DNA of 64,000 nt from assembly GCA_023101505.1 (NCBI GenBank), contig LVZA01000001.1, positions 930,001-994,000 of the forward strand, read 5' to 3'. Below, in pieces: positions 28,571-37,201 of the stretch. Every line of letters begins with the position of its first letter. The first letter of the stretch is position 1. The stretch comes from Pasteurellaceae bacterium Pebbles2 (GTDB lineage Bacteria; Pseudomonadota; Gammaproteobacteria; Enterobacterales; Pasteurellaceae). Below the pieces are notes generated by a model. That model did no database searches, was not told the DNA's origin, and saw only the letters and a list, made by a program, of their open reading frames with translations. The position numbers and the translations under genes are program-made.

Positions 28571-30091
28571 CTATTCGCCTAAGCCAGCTTTCATTGCTGC
28601 ACCAATGCCGTCAAGGGCTTCTTGTGCTTGCTCGCCAGTAGCAACAAAGCGTAAACGATGCCCTTTCACTGCGCCTAAAGCCACAATTTTCATCAGACTT
28701 TTAGCACTCACTAAGGTGGTTTCTCGATCAAGATTTTGCACCGCAATAGAAGCGTTATATTTTTTCACTTCGCTCACTAACATTTTGCTTGGGCGAGCGT
28801 GCAAGCCGTGTTCATTGATCACGGTGAATACCGCTTCTAAGCTATTTGGATCGTCAGCAAGCCCTGCTTCATTTTCTGCTGAATTTTGCACCGCACTATT
28901 GGCAACATCGCCTTGCGATTGCATTTCAATTTGGTCAGGCTCAGCTAATAACATTGGTGCAAGCTGTTCCCCAAAGCCGTCAGCAAAGGCTTTACCTAAG
29001 GTTTGAATGGCTTCTAAAGCGTCTTCACCCTCGGCGACAAAACGTAAGCGTTGCCCTTTGCTTGCGCCTAATGCCACGACTTTCATTGCGCTTTTCGCAT
29101 TCACAAATTCATTAGCTCGGTTTAAATTTTGTACACTAATTTTGGCACTGAACGGTTTTAACGTGCTGACTAATACTGAACTTGGGCGAGCGTGCAAGCC
29201 GTGTTCATTGCGAACGGTAAATGTGCCAATGACAGCATTGCCTAATAAAGTGGTGGTTGCTCCTCTTTCAGGTTCGCCATTTAAAGCACAAGCGATTTGT
29301 GTTTTATTCCCTTTGAGTAAATGTTGTTGCACCGCAGGATCAAGCAAGCGAGTTAAAATTGGGTTCATCGCTTCGTCTTTAACCGCCACGGTCAACACGC
29401 CTTGTACCAATTTATGATTAATCTCAAAAGCATCTTTTGCACGACTGAACACCACACCATTTTCTAAGTTGCCTTCAACGGCATCAGTAATCCATAAGCC
29501 ATTGCCCAAAGGAAGTGCCGCAGAACCGATCACTTCAGAAACAAAGCGATTATTCACCGCACTTTTTTGCTGCAACTGCCCTGCGTTGAGCGCAATTAAA
29601 GTGAGTAAATTGTCTGTTTCCACATCTAAATTGATGCTATTTTCGCCAACCTGAAACGTTTCCGCTTCACCTAAAAGTAAAGCTCTAAAGGTACTGACAT
29701 CAGTTAATGTTGCTAATTTTTGCGCTTTTGCTTCGTCGCTTAAAATATGCGTAAGCTGACGCAATAATGCCAAGTGTTCATCAGAACGAGCGGCAATACC
29801 AATCACAATGTAAGCGGTATTATCTTCGCCCCAATCCACGCCTTGTGGAAATTGAAGCACCACAACACCCGTTTCATTGACTAATTGACGAGTATCTAGT
29901 GTGCCGTGTGGAATAGCAATTCCGTTGCCTAAAAAAGTGGACGTTTGTTGCTCTCGTGCAAGCATTCCTTGCACATAATTTTCTGCGACATATCCTGCTT
30001 GCGTCAAGGCTTTCGCTGCCATTTCAATGGCTTGCGTTTTGTTTTCCGCGCTCATTGCAAGGTGAATATTGCGTTCTGGTAAGTTAAACAT
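28571..30091 (-). CDS. fruB: Fructose PTS IIA fused to two HPr domains
   Basis: Diphosphoryl-transfer protein of 506 residues that passes phosphate from enzyme I to FruA. The domain order is IIA (1-145, active H62 in AIPHGT), a middle domain (about 150-275), HPr-1 (about 287-375, H300 in NEHGLHARPSS), a linker rich in Ala/Asn/Glu (380-417), and HPr-2 (about 418-506, H431 in NEHGLHARPSK). E. coli FruB has only one such FPr domain. Both copies keep the active histidine and the regulatory-site serine region (AKSAMKVV, AKSLMKIV), so both may work. The duplication looks tandem. It is the first gene of the operon. Confidence 0.95.
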   Translation of the reverse strand: MFNLPERNIHLAMSAENKTQAIEMAAKALTQAGYVAENYVQGMLAREQQTSTFLGNGIAIPHGTLDTRQLVNETGVVVLQFPQGVDWGEDNTAYIVIGIAARSDEHLALLRQLTHILSDEAKAQKLATLTDVSTFRALLLGEAETFQVGENSINLDVETDNLLTLIALNAGQLQQKSAVNNRFVSEVIGSAALPLGNGLWITDAVEGNLENGVVFSRAKDAFEINHKLVQGVLTVAVKDEAMNPILTRLLDPAVQQHLLKGNKTQIACALNGEPERGATTTLLGNAVIGTFTVRNEHGLHARPSSVLVSTLKPFSAKISVQNLNRANEFVNAKSAMKVVALGASKGQRLRFVAEGEDALEAIQTLGKAFADGFGEQLAPMLLAEPDQIEMQSQGDVANSAVQNSAENEAGLADDPNSLEAVFTVINEHGLHARPSKMLVSEVKKYNASIAVQNLDRETTLVSAKSLMKIVALGAVKGHRLRFVATGEQAQEALDGIGAAMKAGLGE

Positions 30092-30111
30092 TTCGCTTTC
30101 TCCAGTTAGTG

Positions 30112-30135
30112 AAAAAGCTAGAACAAGTCTAGCTT
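30112..30135 (-). terminator. Terminator between the lipoprotein gene and fruB
   Basis: AAGCTAGA and TCTAGCTT pair across a five-base loop; TTTTTC follows on the minus strand. It lies 16 bases after the lipoprotein gene and 20 before fruB, so it may sit in the fruB leader. Confidence 0.75.
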
Positions 30136-30150
30136 AAGTGAGTGAGAGGT

Positions 30151-30663
30151 TTATTTGCACACGTTGAGTAACTGTTCGCTACCTTTGCTAAGATACTCGT
30201 CGTCTTCAGCGCGCGCACGGTCTTTTTTCAAGTCTAACATTGCATCATAAATCCCTTGCGTCATACTTGGTCGGTCAATTTTCGTCCAGCAATCTTTGCT
30301 TAAACGGCTAAAATTATTTTGTAAATCAGAGGCAAACACCACACCGCTGTAATAAGCGTGTACATTGCTGTCAATTCCCGAGGCTAATTTGGCTTTAATT
30401 TGCTCAAGCGAGACCAAAATGCGCCCCACATACCAATCATTTACACCGCTCGCAAAGGAATTTACATCATATTTTTCCGTAACTAATCCCTTGTGGGTTT
30501 GCACCGTGGCAGAATAGGCAACTGCGTAGGATTTTTGATCGATTTTCTCTTTGTCTAAATTAATCACAGGCTTATCGTTCCCCACAAATGGAATATACGA
30601 TGTCATTGAAGAACAAGCTGATAAGCACGCTACCCCAGCAATAAATGCCAATTTTTTAAACAT
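30151..30663 (-). CDS. Predicted lipoprotein of unknown function
   Basis: A 170-residue exported protein starting MFKKLAFIAGVACLSAC, a clear lipoprotein signal with lipobox LSAC. The mature part is hydrophilic, with paired lysine-rich stretches, DVNSFASGVNDWYVGRILVSLEQIKAKLASG, a single internal Cys (DCWTKID) and one near the end (LNVCK). The frame is open to 30792, but the lipobox fixes Met at 30663. Ser at +2 and +3 predicts outer-membrane sorting. I do not recognise a family. It diverges from yqhA. Confidence 0.8.
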   Translation of the reverse strand: MFKKLAFIAGVACLSACSSMTSYIPFVGNDKPVINLDKEKIDQKSYAVAYSATVQTHKGLVTEKYDVNSFASGVNDWYVGRILVSLEQIKAKLASGIDSNVHAYYSGVVFASDLQNNFSRLSKDCWTKIDRPSMTQGIYDAMLDLKKDRARAEDDEYLSKGSEQLLNVCK

Positions 30664-30834
30664 AAATGATCCTTTTAACACAAGATAACTTTGTGCATTA
30701 TACTCATCATCGGCTATATGACAAACAGAAGAAGCCTTTTTTTCGCAAGAAAATCGCAAAAACAATACAAAATTGATTGAAATTCCTGACAAAAAAAGGT
30801 ACTTTCACGCCTTATTTATTCAAGGAATTTATTT

Positions 30835-31374
30835 ATGTCTCATTCAGAAAAACATCTTTCTCAGCGCCGACCAAATATTGTCAGCAAAATGATTTTCGCC
30901 AGCCGTTGGTTACAGTTGCCAATTTATTTGGGCTTAATCGTCGTGCAAGGAATTTACGCCTATAAATTTATGAAATCGCTCTGGCAATTATTGAATGAGA
31001 TCAATGAATTAGACAGTAATGCCATTATGCTTTCGGTACTAAATTTAATCGATGTAGTGATGATCGCTAACTTGCTCGTGATGGTCATTATCGGCGGTTA
31101 TGAAATTTTTGTGTCCAAACTGAATACCGAAGATCACCCTGATGAACCAGAATGGCTCGACCACGTGAATGCTTCTGTGTTAAAGGTAAAATTGTCGATG
31201 TCGATCATCAGCATTTCATCAATTCATATGCTACAAACCTTTGTAAATGCGCACAATATGCCTGAAAAAACAATGATGTGGCAATTATTCTTGCATTTAG
31301 GATTCTTAGTTTCAGCCCTTGCAATGGCTTATACCGACAAAATTTTATATAGCACCAGCCATAAATCCCATTAA
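30835..31374 (+). CDS. yqhA: YqhA family (UPF0114) inner-membrane protein
   Basis: A 179-residue membrane protein of the UPF0114/YqhA family with three to four membrane segments (about 33-53, 72-95, 120-140 and 148-170). [15 protein letters not shown] at the N-terminus, [22 protein letters not shown] and [17 protein letters not shown] are family hallmarks. The function is unknown. AAGGAATTTATTT lies before the ATG. It is transcribed alone: a strong terminator follows and separates it from ftsB. Confidence 0.88.
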   Translation: MSHSEKHLSQRRPNIVSKMIFASRWLQLPIYLGLIVVQGIYAYKFMKSLWQLLNEINELDSNAIMLSVLNLIDVVMIANLLVMVIIGGYEIFVSKLNTEDHPDEPEWLDHVNASVLKVKLSMSIISISSIHMLQTFVNAHNMPEKTMMWQLFLHLGFLVSALAMAYTDKILYSTSHKSH

Positions 31375-31380
31375 TTGCCG

Positions 31381-31408
31381 AATGCCCTAAGCAATTAGGG
31401 CATTTTTC
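31381..31408 (+). terminator. Terminator after yqhA
   Basis: AATGCCCTAA and TTAGGGCATT form a 10-bp stem with a GCAA loop and a T5 tract, 6 bases after the yqhA stop. Confidence 0.92.
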
Positions 31409-31471
31409 TATTTGTTTTACACCGTATTTTCCCCTAAACTATGGGCAAGATCATTTTCAACAAGACCAATT

Positions 31472-31750
31472 ATGCGTTTACTTATTATTTTTCTTAGCTT
31501 TGTTCTTTTGGTTTTCCAATATTTTTTATGGTTTCATAAAAATGGCTATATGGATTACAACCAAACCCAAGAAGAAATCGCTCAATACAAAGAAGAAAAC
31601 ACCAAACTTTCACAGCGAAATCAACTCATTGCCGCTGAAATTAAAGATTTAAAAGACGGCGTGAATGCGATTCAAGAGCGAGCAAGATCGCAATATGAAT
31701 TGGTGAAACCTAACGAAACTTTTTATCGTATCGTGAAAGAACATAAATAA
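31472..31750 (+). CDS. ftsB: Cell-division protein FtsB
   Basis: Small bitopic divisome protein of 92 residues that forms the FtsQLB complex. [21 protein letters not shown] is the single membrane helix; residues about 35-70 form a periplasmic coiled coil ([23 protein letters not shown]), followed by [19 protein letters not shown]. The frame extends to 31412, but ATG at 31472 matches the family. ispD begins one base after its stop, in the conserved ftsB-ispD-ispF order. Confidence 0.93.
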   Translation: MRLLIIFLSFVLLVFQYFLWFHKNGYMDYNQTQEEIAQYKEENTKLSQRNQLIAAEIKDLKDGVNAIQERARSQYELVKPNETFYRIVKEHK

Positions 31751-31751
31751 A

Positions 31752-32495
31752 ATGAACGAAAAACACACCGCACTTTTTACCACGAGCGAGCTAAATTCCA
31801 CGCAAAAATCAGCGCAAAAAAAACTCGTCGCTATCGTGCCAGCCGCAGGTGTCGGTGCTAGAATGCAAGCGGATAAACCAAAGCAATATCTGCATATTCA
31901 AGGCAAAACGATTTTAGAACACAGCCTAAATGTGCTGCTAACGCACCCTGCGCCATTGGACGAAATTATTGTCGGCGTTGCGGAAAATGATCCCTACTAT
32001 ACGCAACTCGATATTCTCAATCACTCTCGCATTAAGGTGATTTACGGCGGCGAAACTCGTGCCGACACAGTCCTTAATGGCTTAAAGCACATTAGCGACC
32101 CTGCGCAAACTTGGGTACTGGTACACGATGCGGCTCGCCCTTGTTTAACCCATCACGATATTGACAATCTTTTGGCGATTGACGATGAACAAGGAGCAAT
32201 CCTTGCCACACCAGCAATCGACACCATTAAACGAGCAACGGCAAATGGGCAAATTCAACAGACAGAAGATCGCAACTATATTTGGCTGGCACAAACACCG
32301 CAATATTTTCGATCTGACCTGCTACAACAGGCGTTAGAGCAAGCCTTAACGCAAGGCTTGGCGATTACTGACGAGGCTTCAGCAATGGAACTCGCAGGAT
32401 TTCAACCGCACTTAGTGGCGGGACGAAGCGATAATATCAAGGTAACTCGCCCCGAAGATTTAGCTTTAGCAGAATTTTATTTATCACAACGTTAA
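31752..32495 (+). CDS. ispD: 2-C-methyl-D-erythritol 4-phosphate cytidylyltransferase
   Basis: Third enzyme of the MEP isoprenoid pathway; it joins CTP to methylerythritol phosphate. The catalytic domain begins at about residue 25: [22 protein letters not shown] (CTP loop), LVHDAARPC, and AQTPQYF. At 247 residues it is about 20 longer than usual. The extra N-terminus ([24 protein letters not shown]) includes a USS coding TAL, and no in-frame Met, Val or Leu start codon lies between residues 2 and 25, so the extension should be real. ispF follows 41 bases later. Confidence 0.95.
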   Translation: MNEKHTALFTTSELNSTQKSAQKKLVAIVPAAGVGARMQADKPKQYLHIQGKTILEHSLNVLLTHPAPLDEIIVGVAENDPYYTQLDILNHSRIKVIYGGETRADTVLNGLKHISDPAQTWVLVHDAARPCLTHHDIDNLLAIDDEQGAILATPAIDTIKRATANGQIQQTEDRNYIWLAQTPQYFRSDLLQQALEQALTQGLAITDEASAMELAGFQPHLVAGRSDNIKVTRPEDLALAEFYLSQR

Positions 32496-32536
32496 TTGCA
32501 CAGCATCAAAGTGCGGTGCAAAAAAGGAAAGTTTTT

Positions 32537-33013
32537 ATGATCCGAATTGGACACGGCTTCGACGTTCACGCTTTCGGGCAAGATCGCCCATTAATTATCG
32601 CTGGCGTAGAAGTGCCTTATCACACAGGTTTTATTGCCCACAGCGACGGCGACGTGGCATTACACGCCTTAACTGATGCCTTGCTCGGTGCGGTGGCATT
32701 GGGCGACATTGGCAAATTATTCCCCGATACAGATATGCAATTTAAAGACATCGACAGCCGTATTTTATTGCGTGAAGCCTTTCGCCAAGTGCAAGAAAAA
32801 GGCTACAAAATCGGTAATGTTGATGTAACGATTATTGCCCAAGCCCCCAAAATGCGTCCGCATATTGATGCAATGCGAGCGGTGATTGCGGCAGATTTAC
32901 AATGCTCGTTGGAGCAAGTCAACGTCAAAGCTACCACGACGGAAAAACTCGGTTTCACTGGGCGTAGCGAGGGTATTGCGACGGAAGCGGTTGCCCTGTT
33001 GCTGAAAATTTAG
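32537..33013 (+). CDS. ispF: 2-C-methyl-D-erythritol 2,4-cyclodiphosphate synthase
   Basis: Cyclises the CDP-methylerythritol phosphate intermediate of the MEP pathway. The 158-residue protein has the metal ligands in GHGFDVHAF (D9, H11), [18 protein letters not shown], and [17 protein letters not shown] near the end. An upstream TTG frame start at 32516 is rejected in favour of ATG at 32537, which has AAGGAAAG before it. A USS lies in the ispD-ispF gap. It forms the usual homotrimer in the family. Confidence 0.96.
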   Translation: MIRIGHGFDVHAFGQDRPLIIAGVEVPYHTGFIAHSDGDVALHALTDALLGAVALGDIGKLFPDTDMQFKDIDSRILLREAFRQVQEKGYKIGNVDVTIIAQAPKMRPHIDAMRAVIAADLQCSLEQVNVKATTTEKLGFTGRSEGIATEAVALLLKI

Positions 33014-33028
33014 GCTGAAGGAAAAACG

Positions 33029-34060
33029 ATGCAGAATACAGTGCAAACGCTGGCTTATCTACAAACTCCGCCAAAACAGACCGCACTTTTAAAAGCGGAA
33101 TTTGCGGATTTTGTGGTCAAAGAAGATTTGGGCTATGAAATGTCTGGCGACGGCGAATTTGTGGCGGTGAATGTACGAAAAACCAACGCCAACACGTTAT
33201 TCGTCGGCGAAAAACTGGCTGAGTTTTGTGGCGTGTCGGCTCGCAATGTGGGTTACGCAGGCTTAAAAGATCGCCACGCCATTACCGAACAATGGTTTTG
33301 CATTCAAATGCCAGGCAAACCGACACCTGATTTTAGCCAATTTTCGCTCGATGGCGTAGAAATTTTGACGGTAACTCGCCACAATCGCAAAATCCGCACT
33401 GGCAGTTTAAACGGCAATTATTTTGAGATTTTGTTGCGTAATGTAGTGGAAACGGACGAGCTAAAAGTGCGGTTAGAAAATGTGAAGAATTTTGGCTTCC
33501 CCAATTATTTTACCGAGCAACGCTTTGGACGAGATGGACATAATCTCACGCAAGCAATGCGATGGGCGACGGGTGAAATTCAAGTCAAAGATCGCAAAAA
33601 ACGCAGTTTTTATCTTTCTGCTGCTCGCAGTGAAGTGTTTAATTTAGTGGTATCAAACCGTATTGAAATGGGCTTGGCAACACAAATTTTGGCACACGAT
33701 ATTGTGCAGCTAAACGGTTCACACAGCTGGTTTTCTGCCGATGAAAATCAAGACTTAGCCGCCCTGCAACTGCGGTTAGAAAATCAAGATATTTTGCTCA
33801 CTGCACCATTAATCGGTGAAAATTTACAACCAGCCTGTGAACTTGAGAACAAAATTGTTGCCCAACACACCGCACTTCGCAAACTTATGCAACAAGAACG
33901 CACAAAAGCGGCTCGTCGCCCTTTGCTAATGCAGGCTAAACACTTCTCGTGGGCATTTACTGCACAAGGGCTGGCGTTAAAATTTTATTTGCCAGCAGGC
34001 AGTTATGCCACGGCGTTAGTGCGTGAATTGGTGCTAACAAATGATAACGAAGAAAAATGA
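33029..34060 (+). CDS. truD: tRNA pseudouridine(13) synthase
   Basis: Makes pseudouridine at tRNA-Glu position 13. The 343-residue protein shows [27 protein letters not shown], the catalytic Asp in [42 protein letters not shown] (substrate loop) and [13 protein letters not shown] at the C-terminus. It follows ispF by 15 bases and precedes surE by 7. Three uptake signals are present, two coding TAL. Confidence 0.95.
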   Translation: MQNTVQTLAYLQTPPKQTALLKAEFADFVVKEDLGYEMSGDGEFVAVNVRKTNANTLFVGEKLAEFCGVSARNVGYAGLKDRHAITEQWFCIQMPGKPTPDFSQFSLDGVEILTVTRHNRKIRTGSLNGNYFEILLRNVVETDELKVRLENVKNFGFPNYFTEQRFGRDGHNLTQAMRWATGEIQVKDRKKRSFYLSAARSEVFNLVVSNRIEMGLATQILAHDIVQLNGSHSWFSADENQDLAALQLRLENQDILLTAPLIGENLQPACELENKIVAQHTALRKLMQQERTKAARRPLLMQAKHFSWAFTAQGLALKFYLPAGSYATALVRELVLTNDNEEK

Positions 34061-34067
34061 GGACAAA

Positions 34068-34808
34068 ATGAATATACTTTTATCAAACGATGACGGCTAC
34101 CACGCCGAGGGCATTCAAATTTTAGCCAAAGAATTACGCACCTTTGCCAACGTGATTGTTGTCGCTCCCGACCGCAATCGCAGTGCGGCTTCAAGCTCAC
34201 TCACCTTAGTTGAACCTTTGCGTCCTCGTCAATTAGATAACGGCGATTATTGCATTAACGGCACGCCAGCCGACTGTGTACATTTGGCGTTAAACGGCTT
34301 TTTATCAGGCAAAATTGATTTGGTGGTTTCGGGCATTAACGCTGGTGCAAATTTGGGCGATGACACCCTGTATTCAGGCACGGTAGCCGCCGCCTTTGAG
34401 GGACGATATTTAGGTTTGCCTGCGGTCGCAGTGTCGCTTGACGGTCGCCAACATTATGAAAGTGCGGCGAAAATTACTCGAGATTTAATTCCACGCTTGC
34501 ACGGACAATTATTAAAAAGCCGTGAAATTATTAACATCAACGTGCCAGATTTACCTTATGAGCAACTCAAAGGTCTGCAAGTGTGCCGTTTAGGTAACCG
34601 CTTATCTGCAGCAGAAATTATTAAACAAGCCGACCCTCGTGGCGAGCCGATTTATTGGATCGGGCCTGCGGGTCTGCCAGAAGATGATGGCGAGGGAACA
34701 GATTTTCACGCCGTGAAAAATGGCTACGTGGCAATTACGCCAATTCAGCCAGATATGACGGCACATCATTCAATCGCCGCTTTACAAAATTGGTTAAAAA
34801 GTGAATAA
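34068..34808 (+). CDS. surE: Survival protein SurE, 5'/3'-nucleotidase
   Basis: Metal-dependent nucleotidase of 246 residues with exopolyphosphatase activity in the family. [16 protein letters not shown] carries the metal-binding D8-D9; [41 protein letters not shown] and GRQHYESA follow. The frame opens at 34041, but ATG at 34068 is standard, with GAGGAC before it. In enterobacteria surE is followed by pcm, nlpD and rpoS; here a yqaA-type gene takes the pcm place. Confidence 0.95.
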   Translation: MNILLSNDDGYHAEGIQILAKELRTFANVIVVAPDRNRSAASSSLTLVEPLRPRQLDNGDYCINGTPADCVHLALNGFLSGKIDLVVSGINAGANLGDDTLYSGTVAAAFEGRYLGLPAVAVSLDGRQHYESAAKITRDLIPRLHGQLLKSREIININVPDLPYEQLKGLQVCRLGNRLSAAEIIKQADPRGEPIYWIGPAGLPEDDGEGTDFHAVKNGYVAITPIQPDMTAHHSIAALQNWLKSE

Positions 34809-34859
34809 TGTCGCTTTTGCAATTTGTGCTCAATTTTTACGATAAATAAGGGTTTTTAA

Positions 34860-35435
34860 TTGAATATTTTCGGTGCAATGTATGATAAAACGATGCAATG
34901 GTCAAAGCATCGTTTTGCGACATTTTGGTTATCATTTGTGAGTTTTATTGAGGCAATTTTCTTCCCTATTCCGCCTGATGTAATGCTCATTCCAATGTCG
35001 ATGTCGAACCCTAAACGAGCCACAAAATTGGCTTTTTACACCGCACTTGCCTCAATGTTAGGTGGAATGATTGGCTATGCTATCGGTTATTATGCTTTTG
35101 ATTTTGTTCAAGAATATATTGTAAAACTCGGTTATCAAGCCCATTGGGACAAAGCCATTTCGTGGTTTAAAGAATGGGGCGTGCTAGTGGTCTTCGTCGC
35201 AGGCTTTTCACCCATTCCCTACAAAGTATTCACTATTGCTGCAGGGGTAATGCAAATGGCATTTTTGCCGTTTGTGGCGACCGCATTCATCTCACGCTTA
35301 GCCCGCTTTTTATTAGTGGCAAAATTAGCGGCGTGGGGCGGCGAAAAATTTGCGGCTAAATTACGTAAATCGATAGAGCTTATTGGTTGGTCAGTGGTGG
35401 CTTTAGCCGTGATCGCCTATTTGATTTTGAAATAA
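34860..35435 (+). CDS. yqaA: YqaA/DedA-like inner-membrane protein
   Basis: SNARE-associated/DedA-like membrane protein of 191 residues with about five hydrophobic segments. SFIEAIFFPIPPDVMLIPMSM, LASMLGGMIGYAIGYY, VVFVAGFSPIPYKVFTIAAGVM and AFISRLARFLLVA are typical of the VTT domain. The start is TTG at 34860, with AAGGG 8 bases before it; ATG at 34878 is an alternative without SD. DedA proteins are linked to lipid flipping and membrane homeostasis, but no substrate is set for this subgroup. The small lipoprotein starts 9 bases later. Confidence 0.85.
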   Translation: MNIFGAMYDKTMQWSKHRFATFWLSFVSFIEAIFFPIPPDVMLIPMSMSNPKRATKLAFYTALASMLGGMIGYAIGYYAFDFVQEYIVKLGYQAHWDKAISWFKEWGVLVVFVAGFSPIPYKVFTIAAGVMQMAFLPFVATAFISRLARFLLVAKLAAWGGEKFAAKLRKSIELIGWSVVALAVIAYLILK

Positions 35436-35444
35436 GGAAAACTA

Positions 35445-35639
35445 ATGAAAAAATTCATCTTCGTATTGGCAATGATCTTCGGCGTTGCCGCTTGCTCTTC
35501 AGAGCCAGTTGAAACACCAAAAGATCCCAACGCCCTGCCTGACGGCATTATGCAACCAGTGGCTGGTACTGGGGCAATGGACGGCGGCGGTTTTATGCCT
35601 GAAATTCAACAAAGCAGTATGCCTGCAAATATGAAATAG
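35445..35639 (+). CDS. Small lipoprotein resembling the NlpD N-terminus
   Basis: A 64-residue lipoprotein, MKKFIFVLAMIFGVAAC with lipobox VAAC and a 46-residue mature part. Its LPDGIMQPVAGTGA...PEIQQSSMPANM string matches LTPGIMQPVDNNAG...PQVQPSAMPTGM in the first 70 residues of NlpD, the next gene (22 bases away). It looks like a tandem partial duplication of the NlpD N-terminus without LysM or M23 domains. AAGGAAAA lies before the ATG. The function is unknown; a decoy or partner of NlpD is speculation. Confidence 0.82.
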   Translation: MKKFIFVLAMIFGVAACSSEPVETPKDPNALPDGIMQPVAGTGAMDGGGFMPEIQQSSMPANMK

Positions 35640-35661
35640 ATTAAATTAAGAGATATTAAAT

Positions 35662-36990
35662 ATGAAAAAGCATTTTTTATTATTACCTTTAGCTTCGTTA
35701 ATTTTAACTGCTTGTAGTAGCAATTCAAACACGCCAGCTCCAGTGGAAAGCGTGGACGGCACTTTAACCCCGGGTATTATGCAACCTGTTGATAATAACG
35801 CAGGCAACACTTGGGAACCGCAAGTTCAACCAAGTGCAATGCCAACGGGAATGAATGACCAAGTGGTCAGCCAAACTGTGGCTAATCAAGCTGGCACTTA
35901 TGCTAATAATGCACCTGTAGCCCCTGCAACGCCAACGCTACAACAGGTGCAACAAGCCGCACAGCCAGTAACTACGACAAAAACCGTGTGCAAACCTGTG
36001 CAGGTAACAAAGTCAGTTGCACAAGCTCAATCGCATTCGGTTGAAATTCCACGCAACAGCGAAACCAATGCACCAGATTACAGCAAAATTGACAAAGGTT
36101 TCTACAAAGGCAATAGCTATACGGTGAAAAAAGGCGACACAATGTTCTTAATCGCCTATATTGCTGGGATTGATGTGAAAGAATTAGCGGCATTAAATGG
36201 TATGTCAGAACCTTATAAATTAAGCGTTGGGCAAACATTAAAAACATCAAACGGCACAACATCTTCCACCGTAACAGAAACCAAGCAAGAGTGTAAAGAA
36301 GTTACGGTAACTACTGCACCTGAAGTGTCTTATACTAATGCGGCAAATGGTACTCAGTATGGTTCTGATGGCACAGTAACAGGCCCAGTTAAAGCGGCAG
36401 CAGGTTCGGCAGAACAAGCTATCGCTGGATCAGTAAAAGCGGGCGTAGGCTCAGCCACTACTGCAGCAAATACAACAACAGCGACAGTAACCTCAACCGT
36501 CAACCAAACCACCACTGGCGTTGTAGCTGGCGTAGGCACAGCGGCGACCGCTGTTACCGCTGGTGCAGTAACCGCAGGCACAGCGTCTTCAAGCACCTAT
36601 TCTGCTGCCCCGCAATCAAATATCAACTGGCAATGGCCGACCACAGGACGAGTCATTCAAGGCTTCTCAAATGCTGATGGTGGCAACAAAGGTGTTGATA
36701 TTGGTGGATCTAAAGGACAAGCGATTTATGCCGCCGCACCAGGGCGTGTTGTGTATGCAGGCAACGCCTTACGTGGCTACGGCAACTTGATCATCATCAA
36801 ACATAACGATGATTTCTTAAGTGCTTATGCCCACAACGACAGCATTTCAGTCAAAGATCAGCAAGAAGTTAAAGCGGGTCAACAAATTGCTAAAATGGGG
36901 AACTCAGGCACAAATAGCGTAAAACTTCACTTTGAGATCCGCTACAAAGGCAAATCAGTTGACCCAACTCGCTACTTGCCACGTCGTTAA
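35662..36990 (+). CDS. nlpD: Murein hydrolase activator NlpD (LppB)
   Basis: Outer-membrane lipoprotein of 442 residues that activates amidase AmiC at the septum. The lipobox is LTAC. A low-complexity Pro/Thr/Gln region (20-150) is followed by a LysM domain (about 153-198: SYTVKKGDTMFLIAYIAGIDVKELAALN). A long Ala/Thr/Val-rich linker (about 215-315) leads to a C-terminal LytM/M23 domain (about 322-442) with GGNKGVDIGG in place of the catalytic histidine motif and LHFEIRYKGKSVDPTRYL. The loss of zinc ligands is normal for NlpD. No rpoS follows. Confidence 0.94.
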   Translation: MKKHFLLLPLASLILTACSSNSNTPAPVESVDGTLTPGIMQPVDNNAGNTWEPQVQPSAMPTGMNDQVVSQTVANQAGTYANNAPVAPATPTLQQVQQAAQPVTTTKTVCKPVQVTKSVAQAQSHSVEIPRNSETNAPDYSKIDKGFYKGNSYTVKKGDTMFLIAYIAGIDVKELAALNGMSEPYKLSVGQTLKTSNGTTSSTVTETKQECKEVTVTTAPEVSYTNAANGTQYGSDGTVTGPVKAAAGSAEQAIAGSVKAGVGSATTAANTTTATVTSTVNQTTTGVVAGVGTAATAVTAGAVTAGTASSSTYSAAPQSNINWQWPTTGRVIQGFSNADGGNKGVDIGGSKGQAIYAAAPGRVVYAGNALRGYGNLIIIKHNDDFLSAYAHNDSISVKDQQEVKAGQQIAKMGNSGTNSVKLHFEIRYKGKSVDPTRYLPRR

Positions 36991-37028
36991 TAACGAAAAA
37001 CTCGTTAATTTTTGACCGCACTTTTCAT

Positions 37029-37060
37029 CAAAACCGCCTAATTTGGGGCGGTTTTGTTTA
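37029..37060 (+). terminator. Terminator after nlpD
   Basis: CAAAACCGCC and GGCGGTTTTG pair over 10 bp with an eight-base loop; a T-rich tract follows. A USS (37018-37026) lies just before it. Confidence 0.88.
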
Positions 37061-37129
37061 TTTAAGCTTTTCCTTTTCTATTTCTGTACAGAACTTAATC
37101 GCTATTAGCTTATTTTTCAGCAAATTTCT

Positions 37130-37143
37130 TTGATCTTTATCAA
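37130..37143. promoter_or_regulatory. Consensus FNR site of the nap operon
   Basis: TTGATCTTTATCAA is TTGAT-N4-ATCAA, a perfect FNR box. It lies 72 bases before the longest napF frame and predicts anaerobic activation. Confidence 0.85.
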
Positions 37144-37167
37144 TAAAACCGCAAACAATTCATCAAA

Positions 37168-37183
37168 TACCCCCTTATGGTGA
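37168..37183. promoter_or_regulatory. Possible NarP 7-2-7 site
   Basis: TACCCCC-TT-ATGGTGA resembles the TACYYMT 7-2-7 inverted heptamers bound by NarP; two positions of the second heptamer disagree. The site centre is 39 bp from the FNR site. NarQ is encoded in this window. Confidence 0.4.
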
Positions 37184-37201
37184 TAACCCTACCCCAATAA
37201 A

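Noticed and set aside
35662-36990. Loss of the zinc ligands in NlpD as a defect
   Set aside because: Degenerate LytM sites are normal for NlpD and EnvC, which act as amidase activators.
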